Origin: Apostichopus japonicus
Taxonomy: Eukaryota > Echinodermata > Holothuroidea > Aspidochirotida > Stichopodidae
Length of the DNA stretch: 64,000 bases
Direction: 5' to 3'
Assembly: GCF_037975245.1 (NCBI RefSeq)
Contig: NC_092573.1
Location: forward strand, 22,723,265-22,787,264
Part shown: positions 1-10,480 of the stretch, piece by piece
Layout of the letters: each line of letters starts with the position of its first letter
How positions within the stretch are numbered: position 1 is the stretch's first letter
Translations under genes and position numbers: made by a program
The notes under the pieces: generated by a model
What the model was told of the DNA's origin: nothing
What the model saw: only the letters and a program-made list of their open reading frames with translations
Database searches by the model: none

Positions 1-592
1 GTTGCTTACCAGTGTACACCATGTGATTGATCTTGCAACATGAATGAGTTAGCAAGTAACAGTAATTGAGGCAGACTTTACAGATGTTAGACTGACATTG
101 ACAATATCAGCCAACACAACGAATGTACTGCATACCAATAATCAGTGAAACACTAATTATAATGATATGTCAACAAGTTTTTCACAAAATTTTGAGATGG
201 CCACCAGGGCATGGTTTTACTTTTTTTGGTGTTTATAAAAGCATGTCCACCTAACCATATTTTAGTATCAACTTAATTACTGCCTATATAGTATTTGAGC
301 AAAATTGGCATTTCCCAGGACAATTTGATGACTTGCTATGGACAGGTCAATCCTGTTTACAGTGGCTGTAGATCACACATGTAAAGTATATATTTTGTTT
401 GTTTCCCCACCCCACTCCACTCCACCCCCTCCCCATAGTCAGCAATGACAGGCAATAATAAAATACCTGTGAGTTCTGTCACTGAACTATTTATATCGTC
501 CTTGACCTCATTCTGTTAAGTTTTTTTTTAAATGGCCTTTCTATGACATTGTTTGCCAAAGAGATGAAACCAGCCATGTTTCTTTTATTTAG
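1..592 (+). other. Intron upstream of PTS exon 2
   Basis: No match to the expected first coding exon (presequence plus the FSASH region) is visible. This is therefore read as the 3' part of intron 1. It holds only AT-rich sequence and a short C-rich run near 404-433. Confidence 0.6.
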
Positions 593-672
593 TCCTCATC
601 TCACAGATGAAGAAAACAAGACCCTCTTTGGAAAGTGCAACCATCCTAACGGTCACGGCCACAACTACAAAG
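593..672 (+). CDS. PTS: PTS exon 2 (80 nt)
   Basis: The acceptor is tttatttag and the donor is ag/gtagag. The exon enters on the third base of a Ser codon and leaves after one base of the next codon. It carries [10 protein letters not shown] and [16 protein letters not shown], with the catalytic Cys and two zinc-ligand His residues. Confidence 0.93.
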
Positions 673-3600
673 GTAGAGTTTCTACAGTACTTCCTGCATG
701 CTTAAAGTTGTTGAAATTAAACAAAGAAATCTTGCAAATAACTTTACTTCAAAATCAACTGTTATCATATTTTTTGTGTATTTTCTCCCTCTTATTTTAA
801 CATATAAGAGTCAGAGATGAAAGAGCCAGATCAAGACATTGTAGAACTTTATGTTACCTGTTAATGTGAAGTTTTATTTAGAATTACAGCTGCAATAAAC
901 TGATTCTAGAAATGATGTGCTTTATGCTAACCCTCCATATCCTCCCCTCCCCCCCCCCCCCATGGTAACAATAAGTTGTGAGACAGTGAATGTGCGAAAA
1001 AATCTCATGCAGTGAAAATTTTCTTTCAGTTTGCAAACTTTGTATGTGTTTGCAAACCTGCAACCTGACAGCCATTTTTACTGGGTTTTTTTTATTTACT
1101 AAACTAAACAATACTTTTGATTGACAAACACTAATTAGACAAACACTAATTTGTAGCTCTATAAACCCTAAGAAAGAATCAATGGTTTGCATTGACACTT
1201 GTGTACACTTGTGTACACTTGTGTACACATGTTCATGTGTTGGCTGTTAAGAGTGGACATTGCAACCCACCCCCGGCCCCTCCACCCCCTCCCAAACAGC
1301 AGCAGATCTGTTTATCTCCCGAAAATAACAAGACTTTTCTTAGCAAATTCAGGGAGCTGTACATGCATAGATCTCTGTGATAAGGTAGCATTGATGGTTG
1401 GATTCGCTCGCAACCCTCACATAAATACCCTCATAAATATATGACATGTGCTCATTTACCAACATCACACAATACCTGCAAAGAGAGTTCAATAAACTGT
1501 ATCACAAGAACTAATAACCGCATAATTTATCCAAAACGTCCAAGCATGACTGATTGATATGCCTTCCTTGATACATAATGTGAGGCTGCTGTATATCAGT
1601 TGTTGTGTTATGCAATGGTTTGCTGGTACCTACAGTAAATGGGCTCATTCCCTTAGAAGCTGAATGGAAACTTCACGCACCGTGTTACATACTGTATATG
1701 TAACTGTGTTTGAAAAGTTGCGGCCACTGTTTCAAATGTTGCTTAAATGGAATCTACACAACCTCAACCAAAAAACTTCCAAACTTCATACATTTCTTTA
1801 AAAGAACATAAAAATATGCTCAAGATTAGCATAATTGAGATGTTACTGTAAATTCAATCCTCTATGTAGTTATAATGTATTGTGACGTTTTGCATATATA
1901 CATTGATATCTACGTATTAAAACGATGGAGACGATCAGTGTTTTGCTCATATTTGTTACAGACTTACAGTTGTCAGTGATTTAAGTCATATTCAAGAATA
2001 CTCAGTGCTCGCCCTATTTAGTTACTTAGTACTCATCTTATTTATTCAAGATTACTTAGTACTCGTCCTATTTATTGAAGATTACTCAGTACTCGTCCTA
2101 TTTATTCAAGATTACTTAGTACACATCTTATTTAGTCAAGATGGCTCAGTACTCATCATATTTATTCAAGATTACTTTAGTACTCATCCTGATAATTAAA
2201 GATTGCTCTTTACTCGTCCTATTTATCCAAGATTAATGAGTACTAAGTCATCTTGAATAAACAGGACTCGTCCTATTTTTTCAAGATTACTAAAGCTATC
2301 TTGCTTTATGCTCCTAAATGCTGTACATTGCATTCCTATATCTTTAGTATTTACTTTTAACTGCATATATACTGTGACCATGTCGTATTTTAACATAGTT
2401 ATATTAAGTATGGAAGTTGATTACACTTAAAACAGAGTTAATCACAAAAATACATTTTTTATTTCCACAGCTGAAATAACATTGAGAGGACCAGTGAGTT
2501 TGAATTTTAATTTTGTTTTACTTCCTTTCTTTGTTTCATTCTCATTTTTTTCTCTATATTATTTCAGCATTTAAATATATTAATAAAATAGTTGTAAATA
2601 AACGAAACAGGTACAGATTGAAAACAAATGATGATAAACGGTGGTTGGCGACGACTAAGTGTTACATTGTACTGTTGGGTGCAAGTGAGAAACAACATAG
2701 AAATCATGCTCTGTTTAATGTATGCAATTCTGAACTCTACTGAAAAGGGTTTCTTGATGTGACTATAGATACAATACTATAGTAGCTGCAGTCAAATGCT
2801 GAAAATTCCTTGATTTCATCATTCAACCATAATCCATGGATTTGAAAGCAGGAAGGTAGCATTCAATTTTTTCGTCTCATATGGGTTACCAATTGCAATG
2901 GCATTACAACTTCCCTTCATCACTGATTTTTTTTTTAGCCAAGTATGGAAATAAATGGAATGTTTTCATATTTAGAAGTGTGAGGATGTGTATGTCAGCA
3001 CCAGGGGGTTGTTTAATCTTCTCTGTAGAAAGTTATTACTTGAGTAACTAAATTTCAAAAGTGAAGTGACTCTTGAAATAAAGGCTTCTTCCATACTGTA
3101 TAGAGGTAATACAGTGACATGAATCAATGACTCAACTCAATGTAATCACTGACATCTACCTTTAAGTTAAGTGACCTGTTACAACTCTGCGGGTAAAGCA
3201 TCATAACTTTGTATTAATTAAACCAACCTTTCCCTGCGTCTCCCACGTAATAGACATGACTGAAGCTGTAATAATTATTTGAGAATCTTTTGAAACCCCT
3301 TTTTGTTTTCCTTACAGGTCGATCCACGGTCAGGGATGCTCTGTAACATTGCAGATTTAAAGATATGGATAGAGGTAGGTTTTTTGTCCTGAAAAGACTT
3401 TGTCACCGTTCACATTTTTTCTGTCCGGCCGATGACCGGTCATTGTTGCACACTGCAGTCTGCCGAGGAGGCATTCAAGAGTGTCATTATAAACCTGTGT
3501 GATTTAATAGCGATTGCTGTATATTTTCAGTAGTTTGCTGGTACCTGTGGGTCTTCTGTCATAAAGATGTGTATTCAATGTTCACTATGCCCAAGATTTG

Positions 3601-4899
3601 ATTACAAGATGACTCAGCAGAAATAAAGTTGAGGGTATGTGTTTCTTGAAGGTATTAATAAAAATTCAACCAAGAAGGCGGCTTTAGATTGGACCAATCA
3701 CGAGAGTGATGCCAATCATTTAAATCTTTTTTTAGAAAATGAAAGCATGGTATGACTGTTCTTGTAATTATAACCTGGAGGTAAATGACCTAAAAGATAT
3801 CATTGCTGCCAATGTCATGTAGGAATCGATATATGTAGTCTGGTTAGTACATGAGTATCTTGACACTGTAGTTGGACAACTTTAAGCTGCTGCAAGGCTT
3901 CATGCAGAGGAGATGCTATTCCTGCTATTGTCATTAATATGATTACAAGGTAGTAGGAAATGGCTTTCCACAATACATCTGTTGCATGTGTTGTGCACTG
4001 CACAATTTTGTCATAAGTGGAAGAGGAACATAGTTCCTTCCTATGATGCTGGTGTTATTTCCTTTATCAGATGCACTGTACATGTATAAACCATACGTCC
4101 ACTTATTTTACAAATTTATTTGTGTAACTATTCAATGAAACGTTCCATAAGAAAGCTACAGTATGAAGTTTGCCTTCCATACTCAAGGTGCTGTTAGCTG
4201 GTAGTTAGGTTCACAAGGTTTATGGCAAAATTAAGCAACTGACCTGATTCAGCATTTGAAATTCATTCATGTAATTATTGCAAAGTTCCATAGAATTCTA
4301 GGAAATTCTCTTCCTACCTAAAAATTTTCTGATTGGCAGTTGTCATTGCTTTGAATCAAACTGGACTTGTGGAAGTTGTAAACATCTTTTGTGAAACTAA
4401 TAAATTGAAGGGTATGATTTGTGCTAAAATTATGTGCAAGGCGACAGGCAATTGGTTGTATACATTACTAACTAAACTAAAACCAATATTACACTCGCAC
4501 ATTCAATGGGAACACTAAAACTTGAATCGAAAGAAAGATAAATAACTGCAAAGTACAAAGCAGTGTTCATGTAGGACAAGTTTTGATTTAGCCAAAGCAC
4601 ATGAAAAATTTAATATCTTTAGTACCATTAATAGCTAGTCTAAGGAGTCACTGCACATGAAATTTAATGTTCTTTTTCTATATTTTTAGGAAGCTATTAT
4701 GAAACCAATGGATCACAAACATTTAGACATGGACGTGGAATGGTTTAAGACAAACCCAAGCACAATGGAAAATATCGCAGTCTTTGTTTGGCAACAGTTA
4801 ACTTCAGTCATGACTATGCCAGAGCTGTTACAAGGAGTGAAAATCTGGGAAACTGACAATCACTTTGCGATTTACAAAGGTGAAGTAGTGACCAGTTAA
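593..4899 (+). CDS. PTS: 6-pyruvoyl tetrahydropterin synthase, coding exons 2 to last (5' partial)
   Basis: The enzyme converts 7,8-dihydroneopterin triphosphate to 6-pyruvoyl tetrahydropterin, the second step of tetrahydrobiopterin synthesis in the cytosol. Four exons join in frame: 593-672, 2471-2493, 3318-3374 and 4690-4899, each with AG/GT borders. They give 122 residues and match the animal enzyme without internal gaps. Visible hallmarks are the catalytic Cys in [10 protein letters not shown], the zinc-binding GHGHNYK histidines, the DH pair in MDHKHLDMD, and WETDN...YKGE near the end. The first zinc His and the start codon belong to an exon upstream of the window. From memory, the human gene has exons of the same 80, 23 and 57 nt but splits the last part into two exons; here it is one. 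The protein runs five residues (VVTS after KGE, roughly) past the human end. Family assignment is very secure. Confidence 0.95.
673..2470 (+). other. PTS intron 2, with small tandem repeats
   Basis: Besides AT-rich sequence, this intron holds a C tract near 947-960, three tandem copies of a 10-bp gtgtacactt unit at about 1195-1230, and a 33-bp minisatellite at about 1990-2290. The short open frames in it overlap repeats and show no family resemblance. Confidence 0.8.
1990..2292 (+). repeat. Minisatellite, about 33-bp unit, 8-9 degenerate copies
   Basis: Copies of the unit ttcaagattacttagtactc + gtcctattta recur at about 33-bp spacing. Since 33 is divisible by three, the array stays open in one frame and gives an 11-residue periodic peptide; that is a by-product of the array and not a gene. 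One copy near 2235-2266 is inverted. Confidence 0.85.
2471..2493 (+). CDS. PTS: PTS exon 3, 23-nt micro-exon
   Basis: It is bounded by tttccacag and gtgagt. Joined to the single base left by the previous exon it reads A-E-I-T-L-R-G-P, matching the VVVTVHGE strand position of the vertebrate enzyme. It ends on a codon boundary. It is too short to be found by ORF length. Confidence 0.9.
2494..4689 (+). other. PTS introns 3 and 4 (interrupted by the 3318-3374 exon)
   Basis: Both introns are AT-rich with no further exon-like segment matching the enzyme. The joined exons already cover the protein without gaps, so no extra exon is needed here. Confidence 0.75.
3318..3374 (+). CDS. PTS: PTS exon 4 (57 nt)
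   Basis: The acceptor is ttttccttacag and the donor is gag/gtaggt. It encodes 19 residues, [19 protein letters not shown], equivalent to the vertebrate IDPATGMVMNLADLKKYME segment. Both borders are in phase 0. Confidence 0.93.
4690..4899 (+). CDS. PTS: PTS terminal exon (vertebrate exons 5 and 6 fused)
   Basis: The acceptor tatttttag is followed by GAA GCT ATT ATG. The exon encodes [19 protein letters not shown] through [13 protein letters not shown], then VVTS and TAA at 4897-4899. There is no intron inside this 210-nt stretch, whereas the vertebrate gene is interrupted near codon 105. Confidence 0.94.
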   Translation, partial: EAIMKPMDHKHLDMDVEWFKTNPSTMENIAVFVWQQLTSVMTMPELLQGVKIWETDNHFAIYKGEVVTS

Positions 4900-6077
4900 C
4901 GAAGCAAAGGTTTGAGAATAATCGCTTAAAGGATGAAGGATATTTATGTTGATGAAGTCTGAAGATGGGAATATCTGTCGACAACCAAGAGGAGGGAAGA
5001 GTCAGATGTTTGCTATAAACAGTGAACTCGCCAAAGAGGCCGCTACAAATTGGCTTTTCTAAGGTCTGGGAACTAAAAGAACAAAAATATTCTGGGGAGA
5101 ACCATTTTATTACTATTTTCCCAAATTATACAATGTTGTTCCTTACCGTCAGTGATGGTACTCGAGGGTTCCCCTGGGATTTCACGGGTGAGAGGCTGTA
5201 ACTGGTTTGTGACACTGGAAGGAGTGAGCATACCAGGGGTGGGGGGGTTGGGGTCTGGGGGCATAGTCACCCACAAAATTTTGTTAAACATTGTTAAAAT
5301 GTCCATAGCCCTAACAATAAATTAGATGAAAATGCTATGTTAAATAGGTAGTAGAACTATGTCAGATGATGATTGGTTAAAATAGTTGGGTTGCAATCAT
5401 TGCCTTTTTTTTTTCCTTCTCTGAAAGAGTGAGGCGGCGATGTCGATAACATTCTTGTGAGGCGGTCGCAAAAACATAAAGGTGACCACCTCACAAAATG
5501 AATACCAGGGGTTAACAGGAACAATGGTACTCTTCATTAATACATGTTCCTGCCACCATCCACTTATCCAAACTTGTACTCTTTGTAAGGAATAAATGTT
5601 GCATCAAGGAAGCATTTTTGAGGACACATTGTGGTACGGTAGAGGTAAATACTTCTGAAATGTTCTTGCAACCGGCCACCCACCCTTAAAAGAGTTTTTG
5701 TACAAAAAAACGGGTTCGGAGGTACAGGTAGGGTGAGAGGGTGGTACATTATGGTTATTGAAGTATTCCACAATGGGGTGGGGAGGGGGTTAGCAGAAGA
5801 CACCATTTTACTCTGGAGAAAAGTCACAAGAATTAAAAATTTGATTTGATAGCAGTTAGTTTATTGTGTAACTGCATTTAAACTGCAATATCGAACAAAC
5901 ACATCTATGCACGAAAAAACAAAACATAGAACATTTAAATGGGGGGACATTCATTTACAAAAATATTTACTAGAGCACCAAAAAAATATCTGAATATAGT
6001 TTGTGGTTCCTTAATGTGTGTTCTGGCATTGAAACAATTGGACCAAAAACATGTTTGTTTCGACTATTTGTTTCGAT
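4900..6077. other. Convergent 3' ends of PTS and the minus-strand membrane gene
   Basis: This 1.2-kb interval separates two convergent genes. A plus-strand AATAAA at 5316-5321 could serve PTS. On the minus strand AATAAA (tttatt at 5860-5865 as written) could serve the facing gene. The interval also has a G tract near 5236-5250. No coding signal was seen. Confidence 0.55.
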
Positions 6078-6212
6078 TTATTTCGACTTTTCTTCATGTG
6101 TGCTCTGTTGTTCAAGCTGAATTGGTCCAGTCTTTTCTTCGCCTTTAAGGCTACCTTCGATGACCTCAGACCCTTTGGTGTCACCTTGGAGTTTCTTTCC
6201 TCTGGTCTTTTT
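6078..6212 (-). CDS. Membrane-protein gene, terminal exon
   Basis: The acceptor reads atcctccctacag. The exon encodes 44 residues, KKTRGKKLQGD through THEEKSK, then TAA at 6080-6078. Rich in Lys and Glu, with no Cys and no membrane segment. A possible minus-strand AATAAA lies about 210 nt downstream. Confidence 0.68.
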   Translation of the reverse strand, partial: KKTRGKKLQGDTKGSEVIEGSLKGEEKTGPIQLEQQSTHEEKSK

Positions 6213-9200
6213 CTGTAGGGAGGATAAAAGTAGGAACTGTTAAGTATGTTGGTATATCACCCCTCTAAATTTCATTGTTAGTTTTGTAACCTTAACATTG
6301 TAGATTCTAATGGGATTAAATTGGGAGGGGGAGGGGACCATTCTTTTGAGAATAGATTCTAATGGGATTTAAATTGGGAGGGGGGAAGGGGGGTGAAAGG
6401 GTATCACATGCCTTCTTGCATCAAAGTATGCCATTATAGGAGTGTTGAAAACATTTGTGAACATGATCTAGACTTTGCTGGGAATTAAAAATGTTATCAT
6501 TAATTTGTAAGTTCACAAAAGCAATATTCTCCAAACATTTACTGAGAGTTTTTAGGCAGGTCATCGAGTCTTGGCGCTAGCTCATATGATCTTCGACACG
6601 GCGGAGTTGATAAAAACGATTACCCATCTGGAACCTCACTTGGCGTTATGAGGGGGTGAGAGAGTAAATGTTGTGTGGTTCCCAGGCTCTTAGTTTAAGG
6701 TGACTTTCTTTAAAAAGTACCTTGCATGGCATCTTATGGTAGTACTAGAATATTCTCGCAAACTCTATATCCATGAGTCTCGTTATCCTATCTACGATTT
6801 AGGATAAGGAGGTAATTTAGCGAGAGTAAATTATGTCTTATATACAGTGGCGTAGGAAGGTACTATTGAGTGGGGGGGGCTGAAGACTGATGGCTGGCCT
6901 GGGGGAGGGGTCTAAGGGGAGGGGGTGCCCCCTTCCCCTTTGGAATTTTTTGCATTTCTAGGTGGCCTCAGATGCAATTTGGTGCAATGTAGCACACTTC
7001 AACCCACCCACTCCATTTTGTATATAATTTTGCATTTTCACCTGGCCTTAGATGCAATTTGGTGCTCCAAATGAGATTTTTTTTCTCATTTGGAAATGAA
7101 AAAGGGGTTTTCTGACTTGCAAAGCGGGGGGGGCGGAATGATACTTCCGCCCCCCATATTTTTCACTGGGGGGCTGGCGCCCCCCAGCCCCCCAGTTCCT
7201 ATGCCCTTGCTTATATACCAATGCTGGATCCAGGATTTTAAACGAGGTGTGGCCATGGGGTCATCGAATCCAACGCTATAAGAAAGGTGTGCTGAATACA
7301 TTCATGAAGTTTTGAAGAGAAAGATATACGTTTTGTCATCTATTATTAAATAAACATACCGAATAAAAAATGATGTAAAACAACACATTTAGTAATTGGA
7401 ATTTTAGTCTTAATAAAAGCTGTAAAAACAACTAGCTGCATTTAGTCTTTACCTCAAGGATGTCCTTGGGATTGACATTTACATCATCTTCATCAGTGTC
7501 TCCCTCCTTGAACTCATCAGAGGCTGCGCTGTCATCAAAGGCGTCCTTTACCTCACCGGGAGGCTGGGAAACAAAACGAAAGGGAGATTTGCAGCAATGT
7601 ATAGAGCGTTCTTTTCAGTCTTTATTTGTAAACCTGCATTTAATAACTTAAATGTGCAATAAAAAATCGGGAAATATAGCAGGCAAACAAACAAACTAGT
7701 TTCGAATGAGGTGTAACAGAAGTGTTAGACACCACCATCGATCCCAGAAAATACACACACAGCTTGCTACCGTCGGTAATTAGACAGTAGTGTACAGTCA
7801 GTACATGCAGCTATGGTCAATACCCAGAACACAGTGTACATAGCAGGGAGTTTTTATGGAACTCCCTAATCTCAGGTCCAGATAAAAGATAACAAGGGAT
7901 CACGTTTCATTACTGTCTGCATTTTGTAGCGACAAGAAGAAAACTTCACTTGCAAGCAATGCAACATTAACTTTCTTCAGAGGGCGGCATGGGGTTTGGG
8001 GCGAGTCTTCAGTGTCTTTAAATTACCTTGTAGTCTTCATCCTCCTGCGAGTCGTACTCTACGCCATCACGGAGGTACTTGTACGGATCTTCTTCGACTC
8101 CCTGCATATCTTCCTCCTCTGTGTCATCTTCAGTGCTCTCATCCTCTCCGAGTTTACGCTTCTCTGGGACCTCATCAGCCAACGGTTTCAATGGGCTGCT
8201 ATCTATCAATGCTGTAATAATGTGAAATTTGGGATGGGTAAGTGTAACCATTACTAGAGCATATTGAGCACATTTTTTCGGTTGACAAACCTCCGTTTGC
8301 AATGCACGAAAATAAAAACATGAAAGTATTGTTTCTAGGATTATAAATGAATTCGACGGCCCCGTTTATAAGACTACTGGCCAAGCCCAGACTGACTTTT
8401 GAATAAACTTTCGAAAATTTACTCTTCCATCCGAATTTTGCAAGGCTTTTAAATAAGGGGTTAATCAACGGTCTAGCGTGCGTTACTCACAGGATTAATG
8501 CACGATCGGGGGATAATGCAAGCGATGCACGAGGGCGGAACCCGAGTGCATCCAGCGATAGCATTAACACCCGGAGTGCATTAATCATGTGAGTAACGCA
8601 CGCTAGACCGTTGATTAACCCCGTTCATTCATACACTACCATTTGTGTGGGGGAAAAATCATAAAACAAAACATTTTTGGTTACATATAACCAAAGATTC
8701 ATTAAAGTGATGCCCCGTAATTTTACCGTGCGTTACTCACAGGATTAACCACGGTCAGCTGACCTGAAAGGACCAATAGGATTTAGGAATCTTTACTAAG
8801 TATGAATGAATCTAGGCTTAATTATATTTAATCAAGTTACCTAAGCTCTATGGAGCAAAATAGTCTAATTGACTGACATGATAAACTGGACAATTGGTAG
8901 CAGTTCCTGAACTGCTTCTGAACTTGTTCAAAATAATTCTGCTCGTCTTTAATATTTCGGGGTTAAAATTTACGGCCAGTATAATTGGAAAGTGACAAAA
9001 GTTTCCTTTTTCTCCTTTTTCCTTCATTTTCTTCGTTCATGTTTTTGCTTATGAAAGCGGATTTCAAATCTCTTCAGAGTCAATTCAGGAACTGCAGACA
9101 CCCACGTTTGAACTTACGTTGTCCGCTTAGACATAGTTCCCTCTTTTTATAATGGTACAACCCGACGATTGATAACACCTTCATAGGCATGAGCAGAATT

Positions 9201-9376
9201 AGTCCGAACAAAGTCGAGAAAAAGCCAGGACTCTGCGACTTGAGAGCGGAGAGGATCGGTCGCTCAGATACAACGCCGAGTGTTTTACCTGGTGACCCCT
9301 CTGTGCTGGTTTCCTTGTGACCGTTAGTGACCGCTTTAGCCTCATGATCTTTGACATGTGTGCTCGCGTCAGACAT
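6078..9376 (-). CDS. Unrecognised single-pass membrane protein with acidic tail (4 exons, 229 aa)
   Basis: I assembled this gene from four minus-strand exons: 9376-9118, 8211-8027, 7563-7453 and 6212-6078. All borders have GT/AG signals and compatible phases (1, 0, 0). The ATG at 9376-9374 has G at -3, and an in-frame TAG lies seven codons upstream, so the start is firm. Residues 1-50 are polar; about 51-74 (GFFSTLFGLI through GLYHY) form one hydrophobic segment followed by KKR. Residues about 88-185 are strongly acidic (EDESTEDDTEEED, DSQEDEDY, EGDTDEDDV), and the last 44 are Lys/Glu-rich and end EEKSK. The absence of a signal peptide and the KKR after the membrane segment leave topology uncertain. 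The layout (short head, one membrane helix, long charged tail) resembles junctin/triadin-like ER proteins only in shape; I see no homology and assign no function. A different terminal exon set is possible. Confidence 0.72.
6301..6400 (+). repeat. Two-copy tandem duplication, about 52-bp unit
   Basis: The segment starting tagattctaatgggat at 6301 recurs at 6353, each followed by G-rich sequence. It lies in intron 3 of the minus-strand gene. Confidence 0.8.
6845..7209 (+). mobile_element. hAT-type MITE, copy 1 (365 bp)
   Basis: It has terminal inverted repeats: cagtggcgtaggaag at the left, and the complement of the right end reads caagggcataggaac. A perfect 8-bp target duplication, cttatata, lies at 6837-6844 and 7210-7217. 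A second copy in inverted orientation at 10481-10852 is roughly 90% identical or better by eye. There is no transposase ORF, so it is non-autonomous. 8-bp duplications and CA(G) ends are typical of the hAT superfamily. It sits in an intron of the minus-strand gene. Confidence 0.9.
7453..7563 (-). CDS. Membrane-protein gene, exon 3 (acidic, 111 nt)
   Basis: The acceptor reads gtttcccag and the donor CTTGAG/gtaaag. The exon encodes 37 residues from PPGEVKDAFDD to NPKDILE. It is in phase 0 at both ends, so skipping it would keep the frame. Confidence 0.72.
7696..8021 (+). repeat. Unclassified interspersed repeat B, copy 1 (about 326 bp)
   Basis: It is the reverse complement, at roughly 80-85% by eye, of 11321-11641. 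It fills most of the intron between exons 2 and 3 of the minus-strand gene, and its right end stops five bases short of the exon 2 splice donor. No terminal inverted repeats or target duplications are visible. No ORF is shared by the two copies. Confidence 0.85.
8027..8211 (-). CDS. Membrane-protein gene, exon 2 (acidic)
   Basis: The acceptor reads ttattacag and the donor GACTACAAG/gtaatt. The exon encodes LIDSSPLKPLADEVPEKRK followed by an acidic run to DYK. Its length of 185 nt restores phase 0. The intron immediately after the donor consists of a repeat that has an inverted copy at 11321-11641. Confidence 0.75.
8457..8622. repeat. Foldback palindrome (47-bp arms, 72-bp loop)
   Basis: The left arm at 8457-8503 starts ggggttaatcaacggtctag. 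The right arm at 8576-8622 is its reverse complement with a single mismatch. The loop contains a second small hairpin (gatgcac...gtgcatc). It lies in intron 1 of the minus-strand gene and looks like a foldback or MITE-like element. A partial copy of the arm (gtgcgttactcacaggatta) occurs at 8729-8748. Confidence 0.88.
9118..9376 (-). CDS. Membrane-protein gene, exon 1 (start codon and membrane segment)
   Basis: It begins MSDASTHVKD and includes the hydrophobic segment around residues 51-74. The donor reads GGACAAC/gtaagt, a strong consensus, and leaves one base of the next codon. The open frame continues past the donor but loses the protein character. Confidence 0.75.
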
Positions 9377-10480
9377 AACGGTAGATTTGTCAAACTATTC
9401 TATACGATGGAGAAAATACACCAAAAATTAATTTGTATGAAAAGCGACCAAAAATGGAACGAATATGAGTATATACTGAAATACAATATCCTATTTCACT
9501 TGAAACGTGATGTGAAAGACTTCAATAAATATTAATAAACAAGGTGCGTGTATCACTTTGATTGAGAAATAGAACCAATTTCTCTCCTGGAATAATAGAT
9601 TTAAAATGTGGTCGTGATATCGATAATAAATTAAGTCAGCTATTTGTCTACTTTCCGTCAACGGAGAAGTGCCAGCGATGAAAACTTTCTTTGATGAGAA
9701 AGATTTAGTTTGAAAGATAAATCCAAAATCACCGCCAATACATTAAACTTTGGGTAAGCATTCAGTTTACTATATATACGGCATTACAATGACTAATTCA
9801 AACGGTTCAATTAAGGACATGTATCGAAAAAAAAAATCATAAAGATTGTTAATTGTATTCGCAAGTCTGAAAATAGACCTATATCTACAATTATATTTTA
9901 ATTCGAATGCGTTTTACCCGTAATTATAGCATACATGTGTAATGATAAATGTAATTGTATAATGAAAACTTACCTGAAAAAGTATACACGGGCGTGGTTG
10001 GTACTTGTCGGTGGCCGGTTCTCCACAGTATATTTTTCACTAGGTGTAGTATATATCAGGGAGATACCTATGCTCGTCCACGTATTCTCAACAAGTGATC
10101 ATCATCTCAAACAGTAACGTGAAGATACATTAGGTTTTACCGCCCAGAAATTAGATATGTTGGCAGTCTATCTGTCCTGCTCTAGCCAATCAAAGTTACC
10201 CCCCATTGTATCTCTTAGAAAAGTGCATTATTTGCATAATAAAACATCTTCCATCGGAATTCCCAATGCTGAACAGCTGCTTGAACATACATTTTTGTAA
10301 GGTCTATTCTAACAATAAGCAACGGTAAGTAAAGCTTATTATCCCGTTCAAGACTAACAATGAAAATAACTGTTTTATTGTACCAGTTTGAAACAGATAA
10401 GCTTGATAAAGGGCAGGTGACTGAAATGAAACAACGATTATTGCAAAATGATGCTGTAACGGCCACTAATTACAAAATAC

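Noticed and set aside
7086-7301. Pro/Gly-rich open frames near 7.1 kb and 10.7-11.0 kb
   Set aside because: They lie in the hAT MITE copies and differ between copies.
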